64,000 bases of DNA from Mycolicibacillus parakoreensis. GTDB taxonomy: Bacteria > Actinomycetota > Actinomycetes > Mycobacteriales > Mycobacteriaceae. The stretch is from assembly GCF_022370835.2 (NCBI RefSeq), contig NZ_CP092365.1:3720001-3784000 (forward strand). Reading direction: 5' to 3'. The notes beneath the pieces are model-generated. The model made no database searches, was not told the origin of the DNA, and saw nothing but the letters and a program-made list of their open reading frames with translations. Made by a program: the position numbers and the translations under genes. The number at the start of each line of letters is the position of its first letter. The stretch's first letter is position 1. This document shows positions 42,825 through 50,884 of the stretch, piece after piece.

Positions 42825-43610
42825 ATGTGGATGACCCGTTTCGTGGTGAGCGCGGCGCTGACGGTGGGCGCCCTGGTGGGCGCCCCGGCGGCGGCCGCTT
42901 CGGCGCCGTCGTTCTGCGAGGATCTCGGCGGCGCCTTCGACGGGCACTTCTGCAACAGCGAGGTGCGCTCGGAGCGGCAGGCCACCCGCTACATCCACAT
43001 GGCGGTCCCCGGTGAGCTCATCGACCACCCGACCGCCGGCCCGCCGATCCGCGACTACCTGACCACGCTGTTCACCAACTGGCGCTCCAAGGGCGCGTCG
43101 ATGGTGCAGGACAGCTGGGGCAACGAGAACTACGAGATCTTCCGGCACGGCGACGCGCTGAGCGCGGTCTTCCACGAGGACTACCACGCCGACGGCCCGT
43201 GGATCAACAACGCCTACAAGACGTTCACCTTCGACATGGCCCAGGGCCGACAGTTGCAGCTCACCGACATCGTCAACGACGGGGTGGATCCGTACGCCGA
43301 GATCCCGGTGCTGGGCAACCAGTACATCGTCGAGGCGCTGGACCGGGCGTTTTGGGAGCACTCCCCGGGCAGCTACCCGTTCACCCCGGACCGGTTCACC
43401 CCGGACAAGGCGTTCTCCGGCGGGTACCGGTCGTGGGCGCTGACCCCCACCGAGCTGATCTTGTACATGCCCGACTACCCGGTCGCCCACGACTCACCGA
43501 TCCAGTACGACCAGTTGCAGCAGTGGTCGATGGACGGCGGCAACGTGCAGGCCCACATCCCGCTGTCGGCGCTGGCGCCGATCCTGCGCCCGGAGTACGG
43601 CGGCGGCTGA
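42825..43610 (+). CDS. Secreted MPT64/RsiV-like (DUF3298-type) protein
   Basis: A 261-residue exported protein. ATG 42825 has GGAGGAGA just upstream; GTG 42820 and ATG 42831 are alternatives. Signal peptide of about 26 residues ending GAPAAAASA. The mature domain starts with a cysteine pair (SFCEDLGGAFDGHFCNSEV), as in MPT64, and contains AYKTFTFDMAQGRQLQLTDIVNDG and LTPTELILYMPDYPVAHDSPIQ, which match the DUF3298/RsiV beta-sheet fold. MPT64 is a secreted mycobacterial antigen. Its place at the end of the mce operon suggests an accessory role, but nothing shows a function. Convergent with mam1D (9-base gap). Confidence 0.82.
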   Translation: MWMTRFVVSAALTVGALVGAPAAAASAPSFCEDLGGAFDGHFCNSEVRSERQATRYIHMAVPGELIDHPTAGPPIRDYLTTLFTNWRSKGASMVQDSWGNENYEIFRHGDALSAVFHEDYHADGPWINNAYKTFTFDMAQGRQLQLTDIVNDGVDPYAEIPVLGNQYIVEALDRAFWEHSPGSYPFTPDRFTPDKAFSGGYRSWALTPTELILYMPDYPVAHDSPIQYDQLQQWSMDGGNVQAHIPLSALAPILRPEYGGG

Positions 43611-43619
43611 CCGGCCGGC

Positions 43620-44306
43620 TCAGAACTGCGGGGTGAGGCTGAAGTTGGTGATCGGGTCCAGTCGCGCCACCCGCCAGCGGCCGTCGTCGCGGCGCAGCGT
43701 CACCTGATAGGAGCGGTACTGCAGACCGGGGATGTCCTTGGTCTGCGGGCTCGACCAGGTGGTGTTGGTGTACACCAGCGCGCGGGCGTCGGCACCGTCG
43801 ACGGCGTCGACTGCCACGCCGACCACCTCGCTGTCCAGGCTGATCTCGGCCTGCTTGTAGCGCGCCGCGATCGCCTCGATGTCCTTGCGGTACTGGGCGG
43901 CCAGATCCCCGGTGAGATAGTCGGCCACCCGGTCGGGCAGGGCGCCGATGTCCTGCGGGGTGTAGGTCCACAGCGTGGTGATCGCACCGGTCGCCGCCCG
44001 CGCCACCTGCACCCGGGTGGCCAGCGCCGCCCGGTCGGCCAGATACGGCTGCACCGCCGCCCCGGCCCAGGCGCCGGCCCCGACGAACGCCGCGACCGCC
44101 AGCGCCACCGCCGCGGCCCCCGCCGTCGGGCGGCGGCGCCCGGGCGGGGGCCCCGCCCCTGCGATCTCCTCGGTATCGCCGGCCTCGCCGGTCTCGGGGG
44201 CCTCGTCGGCCCCGTCGGCCGCGGGAGTCTCGCCGGGCTCGCCGGCCGCGGGAGTCTCCTCGGTCGCGCCGACGTCATCGACCGCGGGGGCCTCGTCGTC
44301 GGTCAC
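43620..44306 (-). CDS. mam1D: Mam1D, Mce1-associated membrane protein (Rv0178-like)
   Basis: A 228-residue protein; GTG 44306 overlaps the Mam1C stop (GTGA). The cytoplasmic N-terminus is very acidic and repetitive (EETPAAGEPGETPAADGADEAPETGEAGDTEE), then a TM (AAAVALAVAAFVGAGAWAGAAV) and a periplasmic domain, TGAITTLWTYTPQDIGALPDRVADYLTGD through LDPITNFSLTPQF. It is the last gene of the mce1 transcript and ends nine bases from the secreted MPT64-like gene of the other mce operon. Confidence 0.9.
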   Translation of the reverse strand: MTDDEAPAVDDVGATEETPAAGEPGETPAADGADEAPETGEAGDTEEIAGAGPPPGRRRPTAGAAAVALAVAAFVGAGAWAGAAVQPYLADRAALATRVQVARAATGAITTLWTYTPQDIGALPDRVADYLTGDLAAQYRKDIEAIAARYKQAEISLDSEVVGVAVDAVDGADARALVYTNTTWSSPQTKDIPGLQYRSYQVTLRRDDGRWRVARLDPITNFSLTPQF

Positions 44307-44872
44307 AGCACCGCGCTCAGGTTGCTGATCTTCCACCGGTCCCCCTCCTGTCGCAGTGTTTCCAGCACACGTTCGGTCGGTTCGGCCACGGTCTGGCCGT
44401 GCTCGTCTTTGATGGCGCGCCGGACCACCACCAACACGTCGGCGCTGCCGTCGTCGTTCCAGCGTTCCAGCCCGGCGGCCAGCACCGTCGCCTCGATCTG
44501 GGGGCCCTTGGCGACCTGGATCAAAATGGCGTTCTGCTCCTCGGCCCACCACTGCGCGAAATCGCCGGTGACCTGCGCGGTCATCCGGTCCACGTAGCGG
44601 TTGGCCCCGAATTCCCCGGTCGGGTCCGGCGACATGAACTCCACGGTGAACGAGCGCGCGACATCCAACACCGCGACCTCCCGCACCGTGGTGCGGCGGT
44701 GTTTCTCGTGCGGGATGAGGATCGCCACCCCGGCGCCCAGCGCGGCGGCCATCACCAGCGCGGCGGCCACGGCGGCGGCGATCAGCCCGCGATCGCGGGC
44801 CGGCGGCGCCGCGTCGCTCGCCTCGACCGCCAGCACCGCGCTCACCCCGGTGACCCGCCGCCGCGGGCTCAC
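44303..44872 (-). CDS. mam1C: Mam1C, Mce1-associated membrane protein (Rv0177-like)
   Basis: A 189-residue protein; GTG 44872 overlaps the Mam1B stop (GTGA). Short basic N-terminus, TM (LIAAAVAAALVMAAALGAGVAILI), and a periplasmic NTF2-like domain with REVAVLDVARSFTVEFMSPDPTGE and a closing EGDRWKISNLSAVL. It matches Rv0177 in size and order. In M. tuberculosis these Mam proteins are needed for a stable Mce1 complex. Confidence 0.9.
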   Translation of the reverse strand: MSPRRRVTGVSAVLAVEASDAAPPARDRGLIAAAVAAALVMAAALGAGVAILIPHEKHRRTTVREVAVLDVARSFTVEFMSPDPTGEFGANRYVDRMTAQVTGDFAQWWAEEQNAILIQVAKGPQIEATVLAAGLERWNDDGSADVLVVVRRAIKDEHGQTVAEPTERVLETLRQEGDRWKISNLSAVL

Positions 44873-45930
44873 GGCCCCGCCTCCTCGGACTGCCCGGGCT
44901 GCTCGGGCTGCTCGGGCTGCCCGGGCTGCTCGGGCTGCGCGGGCTCGGGTCGGGTGTTCGGGAAGATCGTGGCGCCGTCGATGAGCCAGCGGCCCCCGTC
45001 GCGCACGAACCGCACCTGCGCGGTCGCGGTGGCGTTCCACACCTGCGGCGGTGCGCCGATCTCGCCGCGCAGATAGATCAGCATGGTGGCCTCCCGCGGC
45101 GAGACCGCCAGCACCGCGCTGTTGGGCACGACGTAGGTGTGGCGCGCCGGGTTCTCGCGGGCCTGCTGCTGTGCGGCGTCGAGCTCGTCGCGATAGGCCT
45201 CGGTGGTCAACTGCGCGGCCCGGGCGAAATCCTCCTCGAGGGTGTCCGGGCTGTAGGTGAGCAGATCGACCATGAGCTGCGGGCCCTGCCGGCTGATCTC
45301 GGCGCGGGCCCGCTCCACGGCGCTCTCGTGGCGGTACACCAACAGATAGTCGGTGGCCGCGGCCCCCACGCACAGCGCCGAGGCCACCGCCAGCAGCATC
45401 AGCACCGGGCGCCGCGGGGCGGGCGGACGCGGGACCACCGGGTGCACCCGGGTGGCGGTGAGCAGGTCGGCGAGGGTGCGCCCGTCCCGGTCGACCAGCG
45501 GCCAGAACCAGCCCACCGGCAGCGGCAGCGTGTCGAGCAGGTGGGCGAGTTCGCGCAGCAGAAGCCGGCCCGGCCCGGCCGGGCCGCCGTCGCGGCGGGT
45601 CACCCGCAGCCCCATCAGGCGGCGCCCCAGGGTCCAGCCGGTGACCGCGGCCACCAGCACCCGGTGCACCGAGGCCGCCAGCACCGTCACCCCGAGCACC
45701 GCCAGCCAGACCCACCACCACGGCCCGTGCCACGGGGCGGTGAGCAACCCCAGCACGGCGCAGCCGGCGACCCCCAGCGCGACCCCCACGTCGACGGCGA
45801 ACGCGATGGCCCGCGCCGACCAGGAGGCCACCGCCTGCTGTGGCGCGGCCGCCGGTGCCTCCGCACCGGCGCCGTGCACCGCGGCGGTCGCGGCGGTGCG
45901 CTCCACGGCCGTGGTCGGCGCGGCGCTCAC
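44869..45930 (-). CDS. mam1B: Mam1B, RDD-domain Mce1-associated protein (Rv0176-like)
   Basis: A 353-residue protein; GTG 45930 overlaps the Mam1A stop (GTGA). The N-terminal half is an RDD-type membrane domain (SWSARAIAFAVDVGVALGVAG, TGWTLGRRLMGLRVTRRDGGPAG with the paired Arg motif, LPVGWFWPLVDRDGRTLADLLTATRV). A further TM and a Mam-like periplasmic domain follow (YRHESAVERARAEISRQGPQLMV through DGGRWLIDGATIFPN). The C-terminus is a Pro/Gln/Glu repeat. The fusion of an RDD domain to a Mam domain is the known Rv0176 architecture. Confidence 0.9.
   Translation of the reverse strand: MSAAPTTAVERTAATAAVHGAGAEAPAAAPQQAVASWSARAIAFAVDVGVALGVAGCAVLGLLTAPWHGPWWWVWLAVLGVTVLAASVHRVLVAAVTGWTLGRRLMGLRVTRRDGGPAGPGRLLLRELAHLLDTLPLPVGWFWPLVDRDGRTLADLLTATRVHPVVPRPPAPRRPVLMLLAVASALCVGAAATDYLLVYRHESAVERARAEISRQGPQLMVDLLTYSPDTLEEDFARAAQLTTEAYRDELDAAQQQARENPARHTYVVPNSAVLAVSPREATMLIYLRGEIGAPPQVWNATATAQVRFVRDGGRWLIDGATIFPNTRPEPAQPEQPGQPEQPEQPGQSEEAGP
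44881..44945 (-). repeat. Short tandem repeat encoding a PEQPGQ tail in Mam1B
   Basis: Imperfect 9-base units (consensus GGGCTGCTC/GGGCTGCCC on the plus strand) encode the terminal EPAQPEQPGQPEQPEQPGQ of Mam1B. Such units are prone to slippage, so tail length may vary among strains. Confidence 0.75.
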
Positions 45931-46556
45931 TGCGAAACCTGGGCGACGTCGGCGATCTTGTACTGCCCGTTGTCGGGGGCCATGTTGACCCGCAGACGGT
46001 AGTTCACCTGCTGGTTGGTCGAGGACACGAACACCCGGAACGCGGCGAGCACATCGATCGACCCGTTGTCGTGATGGCGCTCCACCGCGGTGTGCATGTC
46101 GAGCATCTCCACGTGCACGTCGCCGGTGGCGTACGCCTCGGCCAGCACGCTGATCCACAGCGGTGCCTGCGCGGTGAACGCCCCGGTGGAGCACTCCAGG
46201 ATCTTGCGCTGGTTGGCCTCCATGGCCGCCGGGTCGGGGGCGTGGATCGCCAGCAGGCAGTCCTCGGCGGCGGCCACCGCGGCGGCGTCGGCGGCGTCGG
46301 CGGCCCGGTTCTGCTGGTGGGCCCGGTAGGCCAGGTAGCCGCCGGCGCCCAGCCCGGCGGCGGCGACCACCAGCACCGCGGCGATCCCGACCAGCCAGCG
46401 GCCCCGCAGCCGCGACGGCGGCGCCGCGGCGGACTCGGCGGACTCGGCGGTGGCGGCGGTGTCGGTCTGGGCGGCCGCGGCGGTCTCGGCGGCGACACCG
46501 GAGTCGGCGGCGGCCTCGGTGGGGGTCAACTGACCGGGGCCAGCATCTCCTTCCAT
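45927..46556 (-). CDS. mam1A: Mam1A, Mce1-associated membrane protein (Rv0175-like)
   Basis: A 209-residue protein from ATG 46556, which lies 31 bases inside mce1F; a TTG at 46529 overlapping the mce1F stop (TTGA) would shorten it by nine residues. Ala/Glu/Ser-rich N-terminus with AESAESAA, TM (LVGIAAVLVVAAAGLGAGGYLAY), periplasmic Mam domain (AAEDCLLAIHAPDPAAMEANQRKILECSTGAF). Two cysteines in that domain could pair. It ends ADVAQVSQ. First of four mam genes attached to mce1. Confidence 0.88.
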   Translation of the reverse strand: MEGDAGPGQLTPTEAAADSGVAAETAAAAQTDTAATAESAESAAAPPSRLRGRWLVGIAAVLVVAAAGLGAGGYLAYRAHQQNRAADAADAAAVAAAEDCLLAIHAPDPAAMEANQRKILECSTGAFTAQAPLWISVLAEAYATGDVHVEMLDMHTAVERHHDNGSIDVLAAFRVFVSSTNQQVNYRLRVNMAPDNGQYKIADVAQVSQ

Positions 46557-48103
46557 CCGTCGTCTCCTGTGTCGGTCGCGTTGTCGATGCGGTACTTGAC
46601 GCCGTCGGGGCCGACCAGCTCGCCGCTGGACGGGGTGTAGACCGCGGCCGCCGGCGCGGCGCTGGGGGTGTACACGCACGGGTTGGGCTGCTGGCCGTTG
46701 CACTGCACGGTACCCGATCCGGGCCGGGTCACCGGGTCGCTGATCACGCTGCTCTGCCCCGGCGGTGTGGGCGGGGGCAGCTTGTCGGCCGGCGCCGGGT
46801 TCATCCCGTTGTTCACCGACGGCGCCGGGATCACCCGGCCCGGGTCGACCGGCTGGTCGCAGCGGGCGCCGGGGGCCGGGCAGTTGCGGTACTGCTCGGG
46901 GTCGCCGTACCACGGGTTGGTGCCCAGCGGCTCATACGGCTCGTCGCTGCGGCACTCGGTGGGGTTGGCCGCGCGCTTGTCGGGCACATCGGCGCACGGG
47001 ATGTTGCGGGCCCCGCGCACCACGTTGGCCGGGGTGTCCTTGGGGATCTTGCAGTACAGCCCCGACGGCGCCGGTTCGGCACTGGTGTCGGCCGGGGGGC
47101 GCCACTCCGAGGCCGGCAGGAACCCGGTCATGCACGGCGGGGGCTGGTTGATCGTCAGCCCGAGGTCCAGCAGCGCGCGCGCCTCGTTCTCATACGGGGC
47201 GGTCACCGCCTGCGCCGAGGCCGCCTCCTGCGGGAACGCCACCAGCATCGCCTCCACGTAGGGCCGGTAGCGCTTGAGGATGTCCAGCACGATCGCGGTG
47301 TTGGCCAAGGTCTGCGGCAAGGTGTCGCGCATGTCGCCCATCACCGCGTTGAGCTGGTCGGCCGACGTCGCCGCCTGCGGCAGCACCCGGCGCAGCGCCT
47401 GATCCTGCTGGGCGCTCTGGGTGGCCAGCACGTTGAGGTTGCCCGCCCAGCGTTCGATCGCGTCGCCGGAGTCGACCTGGCTGTCGAGGATCGGCCCGAC
47501 ATTGTCGACGATGTCGTTGATGTCGGCGATGTTGGTTTTGAAATCCCCGGCGATCGCCTGGGTGGAGTCCACCAGCCGTTGCAGCGCCGGCCCGAGCCCG
47601 CCGACCGCCACCGCGGTCTCGTCGAGCAGCTCGCCGACCTTCTGTTCGGGCAGCGCCGCCAGCATCCGATTGGCCTCGTCGAGGATCGGCCCGATCGGGG
47701 CGGGCACCGTGGATTCGGTGATCGTCGCGTTGTCGGCCAGCACCTGGTCGGTGGTGCCCGCCGACACCAGGTCCAGGTACTGCTCGCCGACCGCGGAGAC
47801 CGAGTGCACGTGCGCCGAGGCGTCGGCCGGGATCTTGTAGTCGCTGTCGATGCGCATGGTGGCCACCGCGCCGTCCTCGGTGGGCTCCACCGCGGTGACC
47901 TTGCCGATCGTGATGCCCTGGTAGGTGACGTTGGAGGTGGCGTACAGCCCCCCCGACGACGGCAGCTGCGCGGTCAGCGTGTACTGGCCGATGCCCAGCA
48001 GGCTCGGGATCCGCAGGTAGTACCAGCCCAGGGCGACGAACGCCGCCATCGTGATCACCGCGAACAACGCCAGCTGGCGTTTGATGAACGGGGTCAGAAG
48101 CAT
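46526..48103 (-). CDS. mce1F: Mce1F
   Basis: A 525-residue Mce protein of the mce1 fatty-acid importer. ATG 48103 lies four bases after the lprK stop. N-terminal TM (LALFAVITMAAFVALGWYYL), MCE domain with LPSSGGLYATSNVTYQGITIGKVTAVEP and SAVGEQYLDLV, then a helical region (SQVDSGDAIERWAGNLNVLATQSAQQDQALRRV). The C-terminal 180 residues are Pro-rich and hold several cysteines (PPCMTG, GLYCKIP, NIPCAD, PTECRSD, YRNCPAPGARCDQ, VQCNGQQPNPCVY), probably disulphide-linked in the periplasm. Confidence 0.94.
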   Translation of the reverse strand: MLLTPFIKRQLALFAVITMAAFVALGWYYLRIPSLLGIGQYTLTAQLPSSGGLYATSNVTYQGITIGKVTAVEPTEDGAVATMRIDSDYKIPADASAHVHSVSAVGEQYLDLVSAGTTDQVLADNATITESTVPAPIGPILDEANRMLAALPEQKVGELLDETAVAVGGLGPALQRLVDSTQAIAGDFKTNIADINDIVDNVGPILDSQVDSGDAIERWAGNLNVLATQSAQQDQALRRVLPQAATSADQLNAVMGDMRDTLPQTLANTAIVLDILKRYRPYVEAMLVAFPQEAASAQAVTAPYENEARALLDLGLTINQPPPCMTGFLPASEWRPPADTSAEPAPSGLYCKIPKDTPANVVRGARNIPCADVPDKRAANPTECRSDEPYEPLGTNPWYGDPEQYRNCPAPGARCDQPVDPGRVIPAPSVNNGMNPAPADKLPPPTPPGQSSVISDPVTRPGSGTVQCNGQQPNPCVYTPSAAPAAAVYTPSSGELVGPDGVKYRIDNATDTGDDGWKEMLAPVS

Positions 48104-48107
48104 CGCT

Positions 48108-49280
48108 TTAGTCCTCCGCCCGCTCGATCAGGGGCCCGCCCTCGGCGCTGAGCGGATTCGGCGTGAACCGCACGTCGGGGCGCATCGTCGCCGGGTCGCG
48201 GCCCCAGGACTGTTCCAAGGCGCGCAGCATCCCGGAGATCCCGGTGCCGGAGAGCAGCGCGTTGTCGACGGTGCTCAGGGTCATGTCCACCATCAGCGAC
48301 ACGTTGATGTAGTCGCCGCGGATCGCGATCGGCACCCCGTTGATCTCGAACGGCAGGGTCACCATCAGGTCCAGCGCGCCGGACAGGTACGGCGCCCCGC
48401 GGCCCAGCTGCTTGAGGGGGCGCTGCAGCAGCTGCAGGTCCTTGCCGAGCGGTTCGCGCGCGGCGCTGAGCGTCTCGTCGGCCGCCCCGGAGAACCGGCC
48501 CACCGCGTCGATCGCGTTGGTGAACAGCTCACGCTGGTCGGCGTAGTGGTGGATCAACGGCGGCACCTCCACCAACAGCCGGTCGAGGGTGTCGTCGCGG
48601 TCGGCGACGTAGCCGAACAGCCGGTTGGTCGCGTCGATGGCGTGGGTGATGTCGTTGCGCTGGGCGTTGAGTTCGCGGGTGAACGTGTCGAGCTTGCCCA
48701 AAAAGTCGTGGATCGCCTCGGCGCGCCCCTCGAGCAGATACGTCAGCTCGTTGGAGAGCACCTCCAGGTTGGGCACCCCGCCACCGCGCAGGATCAGCGC
48801 CAGGCTGGCCAGCGTGCGCTCCATGTTCGGGTACGCCGAGGCGCGCTCCAGCGGAATCAGGTCGCCGTCGCGCAGCGGCTGCGGCGACGGGTCGGCCGGG
48901 GCGGCCAACTCCACGTGCTGGGAGCCCAGCAGGCTGGTCTGGCCGATCTTGGCGGTGGCGTTGCGCGGCAGCTCCACGTCCTTGTCCAGGCTCAGCGTCA
49001 GCGTGGCGATCCAGTTCTTCAGCTCGATCTTGCGCACGGTGCCGACGTGCACGTCGGCGACCAGCACCCGGCTGTTGCCGTTGAGCGCCAACGTGTTCGG
49101 CACCTGCACCTGCACGGTGTAGGCGCCCGGGCCGCTGCCGGGCCCGCCCGGCAGGTTGATGTTGGCGATGCCGCGCCAACCGCAGGAGCTGAGCAAAAGC
49201 GCCGCGGCCAGCAGCGCCACCAGCTGGGCGAGCCGCCGGCCCGGCCCGCCTCGGCGCCCCGCGCCCACCGCGGCGGTCAC
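48108..49280 (-). CDS. lprK: LprK (Mce1E) lipoprotein
   Basis: A 390-residue lipoprotein; GTG 49280 overlaps the mce1D stop (GTGA). The lipobox is LLLSSC, with Cys about residue 29. MCE domain: VQVPNTLALNGNSRVLVADVHVGTVRKIEL and NATAKIGQTSLLGSQHVELAAP. A helical region with regular hydrophobic spacing follows (LDTFTRELNAQRNDITHAIDATNRLF), then a conserved LMVTLPFEINGVPIAIRGDYIN. No Pro-rich tail. In the assembled importer it is the lipid-anchored subunit. Confidence 0.94.
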   Translation of the reverse strand: MTAAVGAGRRGGPGRRLAQLVALLAAALLLSSCGWRGIANINLPGGPGSGPGAYTVQVQVPNTLALNGNSRVLVADVHVGTVRKIELKNWIATLTLSLDKDVELPRNATAKIGQTSLLGSQHVELAAPADPSPQPLRDGDLIPLERASAYPNMERTLASLALILRGGGVPNLEVLSNELTYLLEGRAEAIHDFLGKLDTFTRELNAQRNDITHAIDATNRLFGYVADRDDTLDRLLVEVPPLIHHYADQRELFTNAIDAVGRFSGAADETLSAAREPLGKDLQLLQRPLKQLGRGAPYLSGALDLMVTLPFEINGVPIAIRGDYINVSLMVDMTLSTVDNALLSGTGISGMLRALEQSWGRDPATMRPDVRFTPNPLSAEGGPLIERAED

Positions 49281-50884
49281 GGTGCGGCTCCCGGGATGTC
49301 TCCGCGCGGCACCCCGCCGGGGCCGGGCCCGGTCATCGGCGACGGCACCTGCGCCTCCGGCGGCGGCAGCCCGGGGGTGACCTCCGGGGGGCCGGCCGGG
49401 ATCGGGCCGGGCTGCGGATACCACGGCGGGGGCAGCGGGCTGTGCTGGTCGTAGGCGTCGGGCGGACCGGCCATGTTCTGCCCGCCGGTGGGCGGCACGA
49501 TGTTGGGCCCGCCCATCAGCTCCGCCAGCGACTCCGGGGTGAGCAGGTTCGCGGTGGCCGGCTGCACCTGCACGCCCTGCATGCCGGGGGCGACCACCCA
49601 GCCGGGCTCGCTGTTGCGGTGCGACCACATGGTGTCCGGGGAGAAGATGCCCGGCACGGTGGTGTCCTTGTAGCCCGGGGGCGGGCGCAGCCGCTCCTCG
49701 GAGTAGCCGACCATCTTCGGCAGCGTGGCCGCCGAGGAGAACAGGTTCATCCCGAACGGCGGGAAGTTGAACTTGATCGCGTCGAGGATCGGCGCCAGGT
49801 ACTGCGCGCACAGCTCGGCGGACTCCTGGTAGCCCAGCCGGCTGCCGGCCTGGATGGAGCTGCAGATGAACGCCATCGGGTTGGCGAAGTTGGTGACCAC
49901 CGGCACCTGCACGATCGCCCCGTTGACCGGGTGGTAGATGCCGTTGAGGTTGCCCTGCAGCGACGGGTACACCATCAGGCTGGTCTCGAACCCGTCGAGC
50001 GCCTCGGGCTGCACCAACTCGGTGGTCACGTTGTAGAGGTTCTGCACGTCGTGGGTGAGCACCTCGCTGTTCTCGTCGAGGAACCCGCGCAGGGTCGGCA
50101 GCAGCTGGTCGACCTGCGCGATCGCGTTGGCCAGTTCCTGATCGGAGTTGCTCAGGTTGGTGGTGAACTGGGCCAGGTTGTTGTTCAACGCCACGAACTG
50201 CTGGTCGCTCTGGTGCAGCGCGTTGACGAACAGCGCCAGGCTGCGCACCACCGCGAAGAAGTCGCCGCGGCCGTCGTTGAGCGCGCTCAGCGCCGTCGAC
50301 AGGCTGTTGAGGCTGGTGTTGATCTGTTCGCCCTTGCCGGCCAGCCCGTCGGCCAGCGATTCGATGACGTCGCCGATCGGGCCCTTGTCGTCGGGGTCGT
50401 CGGGGTCGGGCCCGAACCCGGTGTCGCGGTCGAGGATCTTGGCCAGCTCCCCGCGCAGCTCGTCCCACTCCACCGGCACCACGGTGCGTTCGATCGGGAT
50501 GACCGCCTTGTCGGCCAGCGTCGGCCCGCCGGTGTAGGCCGGGGTCAGCTGGATCTCCCGGGAGGCCACCAGCGTCGGGTTGAGGATGACCGCGGAGACC
50601 TCGGCGGGCACCCGGTATTTGCTGCTGTAGTGGAACGTCACCTTCATCTGGTCGCCGGCCGGTTCGATCTTGTCGATCGAGCCGACCGGCACCCCCATGA
50701 TCTGCACGGTGTCGCCGGGGTAGAGCGCGTTGGTCTGGCTGAAGTAGGCCACCACGGTGTGCGAGGTGAGTTTGCGGTACAGCTGCAGGCCGGCCAGCGC
50801 GGCCACCAGCGCCACCACCAGCACCACCACCGCGATCACCAGCGACCGGCGGGGGTTGTCGCGCACGTTGGTCAGGGTGCTCAC
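49277..50884 (-). CDS. mce1D: Mce1D
   Basis: A 535-residue Mce protein; GTG 50884 overlaps the mce1C stop (GTGA). N-terminal TM (LVIAVVVLVVALVAALAGLQLY), MCE domain with FSQTNALYPGDTVQIMGVPVGSIDKIEP and EVSAVILNPTLVASREIQLTP, a helical region, and then FICSSIQAGSRLGYQESAELCAQYLAPILDAIKFNFPPFG, a stretch typical of Mce1D. The last about 110 residues form a Pro/Gly-rich tail. It matches Rv0172 in order and general size. Confidence 0.94.
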   Translation of the reverse strand: MSTLTNVRDNPRRSLVIAVVVLVVALVAALAGLQLYRKLTSHTVVAYFSQTNALYPGDTVQIMGVPVGSIDKIEPAGDQMKVTFHYSSKYRVPAEVSAVILNPTLVASREIQLTPAYTGGPTLADKAVIPIERTVVPVEWDELRGELAKILDRDTGFGPDPDDPDDKGPIGDVIESLADGLAGKGEQINTSLNSLSTALSALNDGRGDFFAVVRSLALFVNALHQSDQQFVALNNNLAQFTTNLSNSDQELANAIAQVDQLLPTLRGFLDENSEVLTHDVQNLYNVTTELVQPEALDGFETSLMVYPSLQGNLNGIYHPVNGAIVQVPVVTNFANPMAFICSSIQAGSRLGYQESAELCAQYLAPILDAIKFNFPPFGMNLFSSAATLPKMVGYSEERLRPPPGYKDTTVPGIFSPDTMWSHRNSEPGWVVAPGMQGVQVQPATANLLTPESLAELMGGPNIVPPTGGQNMAGPPDAYDQHSPLPPPWYPQPGPIPAGPPEVTPGLPPPEAQVPSPMTGPGPGGVPRGDIPGAAP

